Part shown: positions 1 through 6,739 of the stretch, piece after piece
How positions within the stretch are numbered: position 1 is the first letter of the stretch
How the letters are laid out: each line of letters opens with the position of its first letter
NCBI GenBank assembly: GCA_964579675.1
Contig: CAZOIA010000165.1
Span: forward strand, 1 to 12,057
Direction of reading: 5' to 3'
DNA length: 12,057 nucleotides
Source: CAZOIA01 sp964579675
GTDB taxonomy: Bacteria; Planctomycetota; Phycisphaerae; UBA1845; PWPN01
Notes under the pieces: generated by a model
Database searches by the model: none
Told to the model about the DNA's origin: nothing
What the model saw: the letters and a program-made list of their open reading frames with translations, nothing else
Translations under genes and position numbers: made by a program

Positions 1-43
1 CCGACTGCACGCCAGGCGAACGTGCGGGGATGGCCAGAAATCT

Positions 44-538
44 GTGAACGGCTACCTATTGACAAACCTGTGGGGTCGTCATGGTCTTGATGATGATGAT
101 GTTATGCTTGTCCTGCTTGATGATTCCCAGGTGACTGCTACGATGGCCACATCCTCGGATTTATTAGAGTTGCTGCGTTTGCGTAAGGAGGAGTATCACG
201 GCGGGGATGAGGAGCCACTGGGTCTTTGGGAAGATTGGCCGATCTGGCAAATGGCGGTTTGGACCATCGTCGAGAACCCTCGGCTAGTTGCATACCCACG
301 TTTCGAGGGGCACCGATATTCCTATGGGCCCGTGCACTGGCTAGAAGTCGGGGGACGGCTGGTACGGGTACCACTGGGGGGAACGCCGTTCACCGGGCCC
401 GACAAAACCGTGTACTTGTCTCACGTCAGCTCTCATGGCAAGCCCCCAACTCCCGAACAAGTAGAATCGGTTCATCACCTGTTCAAAGAGGCTGGAATAC
501 CCACCTCGAAGTACCACCTGTTCCAGGAAACTCGATAG
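44..538 (+). CDS. Unrecognised acidic protein, possibly 5'-partial
   Basis: I do not recognise this protein. From the GTG at 44 it reads 164 residues. There is an acidic DDDD run near residues 17-20, a Leu-rich stretch around residues 40-46, and a Trp-rich middle (LWEDWPIWQMAVW, near residues 61-73). It has no signal peptide, membrane segment or Cys pairs, so it is probably cytoplasmic. The GTG has no convincing ribosome binding site: a GGGG lies about 14 bases upstream, which is too far. The frame stays open to the left edge of the window, so the true start may lie outside. Codon choice near the 5' end (GATGATGATGATGTTATG) is less GC-biased than in the enzymes downstream, which could reflect transfer or weak selection. 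The next gene starts 340 bases further on, behind a repeat, so no operon link is evident. Confidence 0.6.
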   Translation: MNGYLLTNLWGRHGLDDDDVMLVLLDDSQVTATMATSSDLLELLRLRKEEYHGGDEEPLGLWEDWPIWQMAVWTIVENPRLVAYPRFEGHRYSYGPVHWLEVGGRLVRVPLGGTPFTGPDKTVYLSHVSSHGKPPTPEQVESVHHLFKEAGIPTSKYHLFQETR

Positions 539-573
539 GAATCAGGTGGGGAGCGATACGAGTCGAGGCCAGG

Positions 574-778
574 CAGGCGGCGGGCCGGAGGAAGCCCTAT
601 GCTGCCTCCGCCAAGCCCCGGCCCAAAGGGTGCGAAGGTGTGAAAGTGGAAAAGGCACGTCGCAGCCAGCCTTTTCTCACTTTCTCGCATTGGCACTTGC
701 TCGCGGGCCGCGTCAGGCCATTCCGGGAAAGACGAGCCCGCGGCTTTCTGGGAGCCCCGCCGATTCTGTCACGGACCC
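574..778 (+). repeat. Dispersed intergenic repeat, copy 1
   Basis: This copy aligns along its whole length with 10196-10391 in the same orientation. By eye there are about 17 substitutions, plus an 8-base insertion in this copy near 637-644. It contains two inverted repeats. The first is CGGAGG/CCTCCG at about 585-611. The second is a long hairpin with left arm GAAAGTGGAAAAGGC (642-656), a 12-base loop (657-668) and right arm GCCTTTTC-T-CACTTTC (669-684). That gives 15 pairs with one bulged T at 677. GC-rich inverted segments follow (CGCGGGC near 703, GCCCGCG near 736). The repeat ends about 27 bases before the predicted -35 of the GH84 gene. No transposase or clear terminal inverted repeats are seen. 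It could be a MITE remnant, a REP/BIME-like element or a structured RNA leader. Confidence 0.85.
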
Positions 779-805
779 AGCGCACAATCCTCCTGGCAAC
801 CCGCA

Positions 806-834
806 TTGCGGCGACGCGATCGACGCAATAGAAT
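806..834 (+). promoter_or_regulatory. Candidate promoter of the GH84 gene
   Basis: TTGCGG (806-811), a 17-base spacer and TAGAAT (829-834) form a sigma70-like pair. The -10 is good (5 of 6) and the -35 weak (3 of 6). A 6-bp inverted repeat, ATTGCG (805-810) and CGCAAT (824-829), brackets the spacer and could be an operator. The site lies between repeat copy 1 and the start codon at 879. The tetramer context CAATAG also occurs in the promoter downstream of repeat copy 2. Confidence 0.35.
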
Positions 835-878
835 CATACCCTGCTTCTTGCGGGACCTGGATTGGATGGAGACGCGTC

Positions 879-2660
879 ATGAACGACAAACACGGCATGC
901 GTATCCCTATCCTGGCGGCGATAGTTTGTGTGACCGGTGTGTCTTGGGCCTTGGGCCTGGAGAAGCCGCTGCTCCACCTTCGCGGCATCGATCTCGAAAG
1001 CGGAGCCGCTACGGTATACGGGGCGACCCAGCACGGCATGGGCGGGGTGAATTTCGTGTACGCCGAGCCTACTGGCGGCCAATCCCGCATGCGGGCGCAG
1101 TTCGAGCTCGGTTCGGCTCCGTCGGGACCACTGTTCCTGCATTTGCAGGCCCGCGACGACGATTTTGAGAGCACATGCCCGGTCGAGATCCTGCTTAACG
1201 GCACGACGATCCTCAAGGGCCCGAGTGGCTTTCCCGGCGACAACTGGGCGACAAGGAAGTTCGCCATTCCCGCCGGTGTGCTTAAGGCTGGTATCAATCT
1301 CCTCGTCATCGCCAATCGGGCGCTGGAGGGGCGCTCCGGCATGCCGCCATGGTTCATGGTGGCGCGGGTGGCAATTGCCGGCGAGGGCTTCAACGTCGCC
1401 GGCCCGATCAGACGACCGATCGAGAAGGATTTCTGCGTGACGCTGCCGGAGCAAATACGCCCACTGCCCGAGCCCCTGGCGGACGGACAAGAGCCGGGCT
1501 TCAGAATCCGCGGCACAAAGGGGTGGAACTGGACGCCCGAACAATACCTGGCCGAGATTCCGGTGCTCGCCAGATACAAGATGAACTTCCTGATGAACTG
1601 CTATCTCTCGACGTTCGTTCGCGAGCCGAAATGGGAAAACCGCTGGTACGAGCCGCTGCCTGAGGGCACCAGGCAAGGCCTGGAAAAGGTCATCGAGTCC
1701 TGCCGGAAGCACGATATCGACTTCTGTTTCGCGATCCATCCGCAACTCTCCTCGCCGCGCCCAATCGACCCGACGAGTGACGAAGATTTCGAGACGCTGT
1801 GGCAACACTTCGCCTGGGCCCAGGGGCTGGGCGTCAAGTGGTTCAGCCTTCCGCTGGACGACGTCCATGCGATGAAGGGCGTCAAGATCAACGCTTCCGA
1901 GCACGCGCTCCTGATCAACAGGCTGCTAACCAGGTTGCGGTCGCACGATCCGGAAGCTCAGTTGATCTTCTGCCCGACCTGGTACTGGGGCGACGGCACC
2001 GGCGAGAAGCAGAAACCCTATCTGCAGACCCTCGCCCGCGAGTTGCACGGAGAAGTCTATCTGTTCTGGACGGGCGACGCCGTCGTGGGCCGCGTCACCC
2101 GCCGGGCGGCCGAGACGTTCAAGAACCTCGCCCGGCATCGGGTGATCCTCTGGGACAACTACCCGGTCAACGACAATCATCCCACCATGCACCTCGGGCC
2201 GGTGATTTACCGCGACCCCGATCTGCGAGCAGTCCTCGACGGCATCATGAGCAACCCGCTGTGCACCCAGAACCAGATCAATCGCGTTCCACTTCTGACG
2301 ATCGCCGACTACGCGTACAATCCGGCGGCGTATGATCCGGCCCGATCCATCGGTCAGTCGATCCTGCATAACGCCGAAACGCCCGTCCAACGCCGGGTGT
2401 TCAAGGATCTGGTCGAACTCTACCCGGGCATGTTGCTGGTGAGCGCCGGCCCCGCCTGGAATCCTGTGATCGCGCGATTCAGTGAGATTATCGACAAGCC
2501 GCACTCGCGTTATCTGGCCGACGTGTACCTGCGGCACGTGTCGGACGTGGCCCGGCGAATGGAGAAGGCCTTTGGAGCGCGCTTTGGACCTGCCCGCCAG
2601 ACCGTGTTGAATGATATAGCTAGAATGAGAACGGTCTACGACGGCAAGTACGGCCGCTGA
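879..2660 (+). CDS. Secreted GH84-like beta-N-acetylglucosaminidase
   Basis: The protein has 593 residues. The ATG at 879 has GGAGA six bases upstream and opens a Sec signal peptide (hydrophobic core about residues 9-24, cleavage near SWA/LG). An ATG at 897 is an alternative. Residues about 30-185 look like a beta-sandwich, carbohydrate-binding-type domain. From about residue 195 the protein follows the GH84 hexosaminidase (NAGidase) barrel: K234 in YKMN, the catalytic Asp pair D327-D328 in PLDDV, Y369 in TWYW, T398/V402 in WTGDAVV, W425/N427/D432 in WDNYPVND, and N459 in SNP. The family hydrolyses terminal beta-GlcNAc by substrate-assisted catalysis, with the Asp pair stabilising the oxazoline and acting as acid/base. 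All these residues are present, so activity is expected. The loop after KMN reads NCYLSTFVREPKW in place of the usual PKDDPYH type. The substrate is unknown; secreted glycans or mucin-like chains are plausible. The frame is open upstream to 546 through the repeat, but that extension is rejected. Confidence 0.85.
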   Translation: MNDKHGMRIPILAAIVCVTGVSWALGLEKPLLHLRGIDLESGAATVYGATQHGMGGVNFVYAEPTGGQSRMRAQFELGSAPSGPLFLHLQARDDDFESTCPVEILLNGTTILKGPSGFPGDNWATRKFAIPAGVLKAGINLLVIANRALEGRSGMPPWFMVARVAIAGEGFNVAGPIRRPIEKDFCVTLPEQIRPLPEPLADGQEPGFRIRGTKGWNWTPEQYLAEIPVLARYKMNFLMNCYLSTFVREPKWENRWYEPLPEGTRQGLEKVIESCRKHDIDFCFAIHPQLSSPRPIDPTSDEDFETLWQHFAWAQGLGVKWFSLPLDDVHAMKGVKINASEHALLINRLLTRLRSHDPEAQLIFCPTWYWGDGTGEKQKPYLQTLARELHGEVYLFWTGDAVVGRVTRRAAETFKNLARHRVILWDNYPVNDNHPTMHLGPVIYRDPDLRAVLDGIMSNPLCTQNQINRVPLLTIADYAYNPAAYDPARSIGQSILHNAETPVQRRVFKDLVELYPGMLLVSAGPAWNPVIARFSEIIDKPHSRYLADVYLRHVSDVARRMEKAFGARFGPARQTVLNDIARMRTVYDGKYGR

Positions 2661-2759
2661 AGGTTCCGCCTTTCCCTGGGTTACTCAAGGCGTATGATTG
2701 TATCAAGCATAGAAGATTGATTCCGAGTGCTTGACAGCGAAAGGGAGGTACTCCTCAAG

Positions 2760-2810
2760 ATGCCTGCCGACCGTCGGTTCGCCGCAAGCAGAACCCTACC
2801 ACTTTGGTGA
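2760..2810 (+). other. Possible 16-codon upstream ORF (leader peptide)
   Basis: The gap before the lipoprotein gene holds an ATG at 2760, preceded 11 bases upstream by GGGAGG (2743-2748). It encodes MPADRRFAASRTLPLW and stops at 2808-2810, just before the lipoprotein gene's own GGAGA (2814-2818). A good ribosome site on a tiny frame that ends at the next ribosome site suggests a leader peptide or translational coupling. A chance frame is equally possible, as the spacing is long and the composition shows no attenuator codon run. Confidence 0.2.
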
Positions 2811-2823
2811 GCAGGAGACAGAT

Positions 2824-3837
2824 ATGAGACCGTACGCGCACCAATCTGCGGGTGTTATCATGATCGCGATGGCCCTGACGGGCGGATGCACACATACGAC
2901 TGGCGGGCGGCTGAAAGGGTTCCAGGTGAGTCAGCATTGGGCCGAGCAGACGAAGGAGTTCACATACGACCCCGGTGTACGGGTCCACATCAATGCCCCC
3001 AGTGAGGCCGACTTCGATCGACACAAACCGACGCATTTGGTTTTTTATGCACTGCCCAACGGCAACAGCATCGAATGGACGATCGGCAGAAGTCGGGCCG
3101 AGGGCCTGGACTGGCATTACTACATTCAGCATATCGGGGCTCAAACTCGCCGTTTACGCGAGGTCATCAGGGACCACAATATCATCGTCGCCTACCTGGA
3201 AGCGGAGCAGAAGAGCTGGCCAGCCTGGCGACGAAAGCACAAGAACAACAGTGAACTGATCGCAGGCCTGATAACAACCGTCAGGCAGCAGATCGACGCG
3301 CCAAACGTCACGGTGGTCCTGTCGAGCCACAGCGGAGGCGGGAGCCTTATCTTCGGCTACCTGAACGGCGTCGAGCAAATACCCGCCGACATTACGAGGA
3401 TCGTGTTTCTGGACAGCAACTACGGATTCAGCGCTGACGAAGGACACGGCACCAAGCTGCTCGACTGGCTGAACCACGACCCGCATCGCTGCCTGGTGGT
3501 CCTGGCCTATGACGATCGCGAGATCACGTTCAAGGGCAAGAAGGTGGTCGGTCCCACCGGGGGAACGTATCGGGCGACCCAGCGTATGCTCGGCCAGTTC
3601 GAGAAGGAGGTCGAGTTGACCCGGACCATGAGCGGCGACTGCGTAAGGCATCGCGGGCTGGATGGGCGTATGGATATCATCGTCCATCAGAACCCTGAGA
3701 ACCGTATTCTGCACACGGTCCTCGTCGGTGACATGAATGGCTTCATCCATGCTATAACGTCAGGAACGGGTTACGAAGACAAAGTGGGCGTGTTCGGCGC
3801 CCCGGTGGCCTACGAGAAATGGATCCAGTCGGATTGA
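2824..3837 (+). CDS. Putative lipoprotein with alpha/beta-hydrolase nucleophile motif
   Basis: The protein has 337 residues. The ATG at 2824 has GGAGA five bases upstream. The N-terminus (MRPYAHQ, then a hydrophobic core to ALTGGC) is a lipoprotein-type signal with C22 as the likely lipidated residue. The lipobox is not ideal, because Leu sits at -4 rather than -3. The fold looks like an alpha/beta hydrolase: an HLVFYALPNGN strand-turn (about residues 70-80), a nucleophile elbow VLSSHSGGGS with S170 (a Ser replaces the first Gly of GxSxG), D197 in FLDSNYGF as candidate acid, and H297 in ILHTVLVGD as candidate base. The triad is inferred from order and spacing only. Esterase, peptidase or glycan-deacylating activity are all possible. 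It lies 163 bases after the GH84 gene on the same strand. It may act on the same substrate at the membrane, but the gap permits a separate promoter. Confidence 0.7.
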   Translation: MRPYAHQSAGVIMIAMALTGGCTHTTGGRLKGFQVSQHWAEQTKEFTYDPGVRVHINAPSEADFDRHKPTHLVFYALPNGNSIEWTIGRSRAEGLDWHYYIQHIGAQTRRLREVIRDHNIIVAYLEAEQKSWPAWRRKHKNNSELIAGLITTVRQQIDAPNVTVVLSSHSGGGSLIFGYLNGVEQIPADITRIVFLDSNYGFSADEGHGTKLLDWLNHDPHRCLVVLAYDDREITFKGKKVVGPTGGTYRATQRMLGQFEKEVELTRTMSGDCVRHRGLDGRMDIIVHQNPENRILHTVLVGDMNGFIHAITSGTGYEDKVGVFGAPVAYEKWIQSD

Positions 3838-4239
3838 CCGGACCCTCGATACACATGAACGTGCAGCGAAGTCAACCGCCGAGCAAACGTGGCGAAATGA
3901 GTGACTTTTCCGAAGACCTAAGCTCCTCTTATTAACATGCCAGAAGCCCTTCATATTGAGGGAACAGAGGTTTGGAGAAGAGGTGTTCGGTCGCTGGCGT
4001 TCTGCCACTGGATTACGCCCGCCGCTTGAGTACCGGCGGCTCACGAGCCGGCCCGTTGCTCGAAGGGCCGCTCCTGGCGGAGTTCGTGAGGCCGGTTCGG
4101 TCACCGGCCGCCCCGCCGAGATCCTGCCGAAGTCCGAGCCGGGTAGACGATTCCAGGCCCTGACGTTCTAATAGATGGGGCGAGCCTGTCTGGGCGCGCT
4201 GGATTGGCCTGTCAAAGCTCTTCTATGGAGTGGGCGCGG
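3838..4239. other. Hairpin-rich intergenic stretch, no gene supported
   Basis: About 400 bases separate the lipoprotein gene from the lactonase gene. The short frames across it have no recognisable protein features. At 4033-4109 several inverted repeats are packed together: CGGCT/AGCCG (4037-4050), CGGCCC/GGGCCG (4049-4070, 10-base loop) and GGCCGGT/ACCGGCC (4090-4109, 6-base loop). None is followed by a T-run, so a classical intrinsic terminator is not supported. It may hold an untranslated leader for the lactonase operon or a decayed repeat element. It does not match the 574-778 repeat. Confidence 0.4.
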
Positions 4240-5262
4240 ATGACCAGGAACATGAGCGAGAGCCGGAGCGTGTCGCGTCGTGATCTGCTGCAAGCCGCGG
4301 GCGGTGGAGCGTTGGCCGGCGTACTGGCTGGCTGCGCCGCCGAGACTGGCGAGCTCACGGCGTCTGTTGACGCCGCTTCACTCCGGAAGCAGCCGAAGGA
4401 GAACGACTTGCGCCGCCCAGAACCGATCGTCAACTATCATTGTGTCGTTGGAGAGAACCCGCTGTGGGACGACAAGCGGCAGGCCGTCTATTGGACGGAC
4501 ATTCCAAGAGGGCGGCTGTTCCGTCACGACGTGTGCACAGGCCGGCACGCGCAGATCTACTCGGGCGAGCCGGTGGGTGGCTTCACGCTGCAGAAGGACG
4601 GATCACTGTTGCTCTTCCAAGTCAACAAGTTCTCGCTGCTGCGACCCGATGGCAGTGCGGAAGAGCTTGTTGCGGGGATCGACGATGATATGGTGCGTTT
4701 CAACGACGTGATTGCCGATCCGCAGGGACGCGTGTATGCTGGCACCATCGGGAAGAACAACAAGGTCGGAGGCGTCTATCTCGTTGAAACCGACGGCACA
4801 GTGGCCAACCTCTTCAAGGGCACGGGGTGTTCGAACGGCATGGCATTTTCGCCGGATCGCAAGCATCTCTATTGGACCTGCACGAGCACCCGGAGGATCT
4901 TCCGATTCGATCGGAATCCGGCCACGGGGAATCTGACGGGCCAAGATGAACTGATTCGTATCGGCAAAGAGGAAGGTGTCCCCGACGGTCTTACAGTAGA
5001 CGCGCGAGGAGACATCTGGTCCGCTCGCTGGGACGGATCTGCGATCTGGAGGTACACCCCGTCTGGAAGGCCGATCGAGAGGATTGTGTTCCCCGTCGCG
5101 AAGGTATCATCATTGGTTTTCGGCGGCCCCGATCTCGACGAGCTTTACGTCACCACGGCCGGAGGGTCGGAGGGTGCGAACACGGCCGACGGGACCCTGT
5201 ACCGGGTCAAGGTGGGTGTCCGCGGCCTGCCGGAATTCCGCTCTAACCTGCGCCTGCGTTAA
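4240..5262 (+). CDS. SMP-30/gluconolactonase-like Tat lipoprotein
   Basis: The protein has 340 residues from the ATG at 4240, which has GGAG at 4227-4230, nine bases upstream. Other in-frame starts at 4225 and 4252 would not change the mature protein. The N-terminus joins a twin-arginine motif (SRRDLLQ, residues 12-18) to a lipobox LAGC with C32. That makes it a Tat-exported, membrane-anchored protein. The rest is a six-bladed SMP-30/gluconolactonase/LRE-type propeller. The three expected divalent-metal ligands are present: E72 in GENPLW, N199 in CSNGMAFSPD, and D249 in GVPDGLTVD. N155 in FNDV is a further active-site residue. The family hydrolyses sugar lactones to aldonic acids, though some members act on other esters. 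The next gene, an exported oxidoreductase, starts 38 bases downstream, fitting an oxidation-then-lactone-hydrolysis pair. Substrate is unknown. Confidence 0.88.
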   Translation: MTRNMSESRSVSRRDLLQAAGGGALAGVLAGCAAETGELTASVDAASLRKQPKENDLRRPEPIVNYHCVVGENPLWDDKRQAVYWTDIPRGRLFRHDVCTGRHAQIYSGEPVGGFTLQKDGSLLLFQVNKFSLLRPDGSAEELVAGIDDDMVRFNDVIADPQGRVYAGTIGKNNKVGGVYLVETDGTVANLFKGTGCSNGMAFSPDRKHLYWTCTSTRRIFRFDRNPATGNLTGQDELIRIGKEEGVPDGLTVDARGDIWSARWDGSAIWRYTPSGRPIERIVFPVAKVSSLVFGGPDLDELYVTTAGGSEGANTADGTLYRVKVGVRGLPEFRSNLRLR

Positions 5263-5300
5263 ATGGCCGGGCCAACGGCCAGAAAGAAGGAACCCCAAAC

Positions 5301-6545
5301 ATGACCGACAGGCAAGACAGCAATTCCAGCGTGCGCCTTTCACGCCGTTCGTTCCTGGAGTTGTCGGGCTCGACCGCCGTCCTGACGGCCGGTGGGCTGA
5401 TGACGCAGGCGGGCCGAGCATACGCGGCCGAGACCGGCAAGGCGATTCGCATGGGCGTAATCGGCGGCGGGTTCGGGGCTACGTTCCACTGGCACGAACA
5501 CCCGAACTGCGTCGTCACCGGCGTGACCGACCTCAGACCCGACCGTCGTCAACGCCTCCGCAAGCGGTACGCCTGCGACGCGGCCTACGACTCGCTGGAA
5601 GAGATGATCAAACAGGCCCGCGACATCGACGCCGTCGCGATCTTCAGTGGCGCCGACCAGCATGCGGAGCACACCCGCATGTGCATGGAGCGGGGCTGGC
5701 ATGTAGTGTCAGCCTGCCCGACGTGTTTCACGCTCGACGAGGCTGAGATGCTGATCGAGCTCAAGCGCAAAACCGGCATGCGATACATGATGGCTGAGTC
5801 GAGCTGGTATCGCCAGGAATGCATCTTCGCACGCAACATGTACCGCGCGGGCGGATTCGGCGAGCTGTTCTACACCGAGGCCGAGTACTACCATGACCGC
5901 GGCGATCTTGAGAAGCTCGTGACGAACAAGCAATCGCGGTTCTATCATCCCGACGGCAGGCCCAACTGGCGCGTCGGCATGCCTCCATTGATGTATCCAA
6001 CGCATTGTCTGGCTTTTGTCGTCGGCGTCACCGGGGAGCGAATCACGAAGGTATCCTGTCTGGGCTGGGGATCCGACCATCCGTTCCTCAAGGATAATGT
6101 GTACGGCAATCCGTACTGGAATGAGACGTCACTTATGAAGACTGACAAGGGACACATGGTCCGATGCAACATGTTCAAGCTTTGCGCTGCCGGTGGAGAA
6201 CGGGCTCAATGGTTCGGTGACTCAGCCACGCTTTACATGCCGAACCACGGTGTCCACAGCCGAGCGGTGAAGAAGGTACGCATGAAGGGCGATGTTCCAG
6301 TCGAGATCCCGGAGTACTGGAAATCGGACATGCTCCCGGAGCCGATGCGCCATCCTTCAGGCCACGGCGGTTCGGCTGTCTTCATATCGGCCGAGTTCGT
6401 GAACGCCCTCTTGGAGAACCGCGAGCCGGAAATCAATCTCTACGATTCCCTTGCCATGACAGCCCCCGGAATCGTCGCCCATCAATCAGCAACAAAAGAC
6501 GGCGAACAACTGCCCGTGCCGCAATTCGAGAAGAAGAAGGTATAG
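5301..6545 (+). CDS. Tat-exported Gfo/Idh/MocA protein lacking the EKP motif
   Basis: The protein has 414 residues. The ATG at 5301 has AAGGAA eight bases upstream. A Tat signal (LSRRSFLEL, residues 13-21) ends at a likely AYA/A cleavage after residue 42. A Rossmann NAD(P)-binding domain follows (MGVIGGGFGATF, residues 51-62, with D in VTDL as the probable ribose contact). The C-terminal domain includes H235 in PTHC, at the position of the family's active-site His. Canonical members have Glu-Lys-Pro after strand GxHV; here the same place reads S-A138-C139-P140, so the catalytic Lys is missing. Cys replaces it, and another Cys follows at 142. The protein may use different chemistry, bind rather than turn over substrate, or be a partner subunit. 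Because Tat exports folded proteins, it could carry its cofactor out. It forms an operon with the SMP-30 lactonase upstream. The plus-strand run ends here, facing a convergent minus-strand unit. Confidence 0.88.
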   Translation: MTDRQDSNSSVRLSRRSFLELSGSTAVLTAGGLMTQAGRAYAAETGKAIRMGVIGGGFGATFHWHEHPNCVVTGVTDLRPDRRQRLRKRYACDAAYDSLEEMIKQARDIDAVAIFSGADQHAEHTRMCMERGWHVVSACPTCFTLDEAEMLIELKRKTGMRYMMAESSWYRQECIFARNMYRAGGFGELFYTEAEYYHDRGDLEKLVTNKQSRFYHPDGRPNWRVGMPPLMYPTHCLAFVVGVTGERITKVSCLGWGSDHPFLKDNVYGNPYWNETSLMKTDKGHMVRCNMFKLCAAGGERAQWFGDSATLYMPNHGVHSRAVKKVRMKGDVPVEIPEYWKSDMLPEPMRHPSGHGGSAVFISAEFVNALLENREPEINLYDSLAMTAPGIVAHQSATKDGEQLPVPQFEKKKV

Positions 6546-6575
6546 ACGCGTTCCAGAAGAGGATAAAGAGAGACG

Positions 6576-6590
6576 GATTACCCTGTAATC
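6576..6590. other. Short hairpin in convergent gap
   Basis: GATTAC (6576-6581) and GTAATC (6585-6590) form a perfect 6-bp inverted repeat with a 3-base loop. It lies 31 bases past the stop of the plus-strand oxidoreductase, in the 194-base gap between convergent genes. Transcription should end in this gap from both sides, but no T-run follows on either strand. Terminator function is therefore only possible. Confidence 0.2.
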
Positions 6591-6739
6591 ACAGCCGTTC
6601 GTCCAAGCGCATACAGTTGAGGGGTCTCATGCCGCCAGGCCGCGGCTCGCTGCTCCCGGTTCGGACCATGCAGAAAAGGCGCAGGCTGGTTCGTTCGGGT
6701 TATTGGAGGGGTTGAGGCGAGGCCCCCAGCCCCGACCAG

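Noticed and set aside
475..696. Minus-strand peptide beginning MPMRESEKR, seen again in copy 2
   Set aside because: The similarity comes from the repeat. The 8-base indel shifts the frame between copies, so no common protein is maintained.
574..778. Repeat as an insertion sequence
   Set aside because: It is too short for a transposase, none is adjacent, and I found no terminal inverted repeats or target duplications. A non-autonomous element remains possible.
546..878. N-terminal extension of the GH84 frame by 111 codons
   Set aside because: It reads through the intergenic repeat, and a Sec signal peptide with a good ribosome site begins at 879.
834..1904. 356-residue minus-strand frame
   Set aside because: It is antisense to the GH84 gene and shows no domain, signal or ribosome site.
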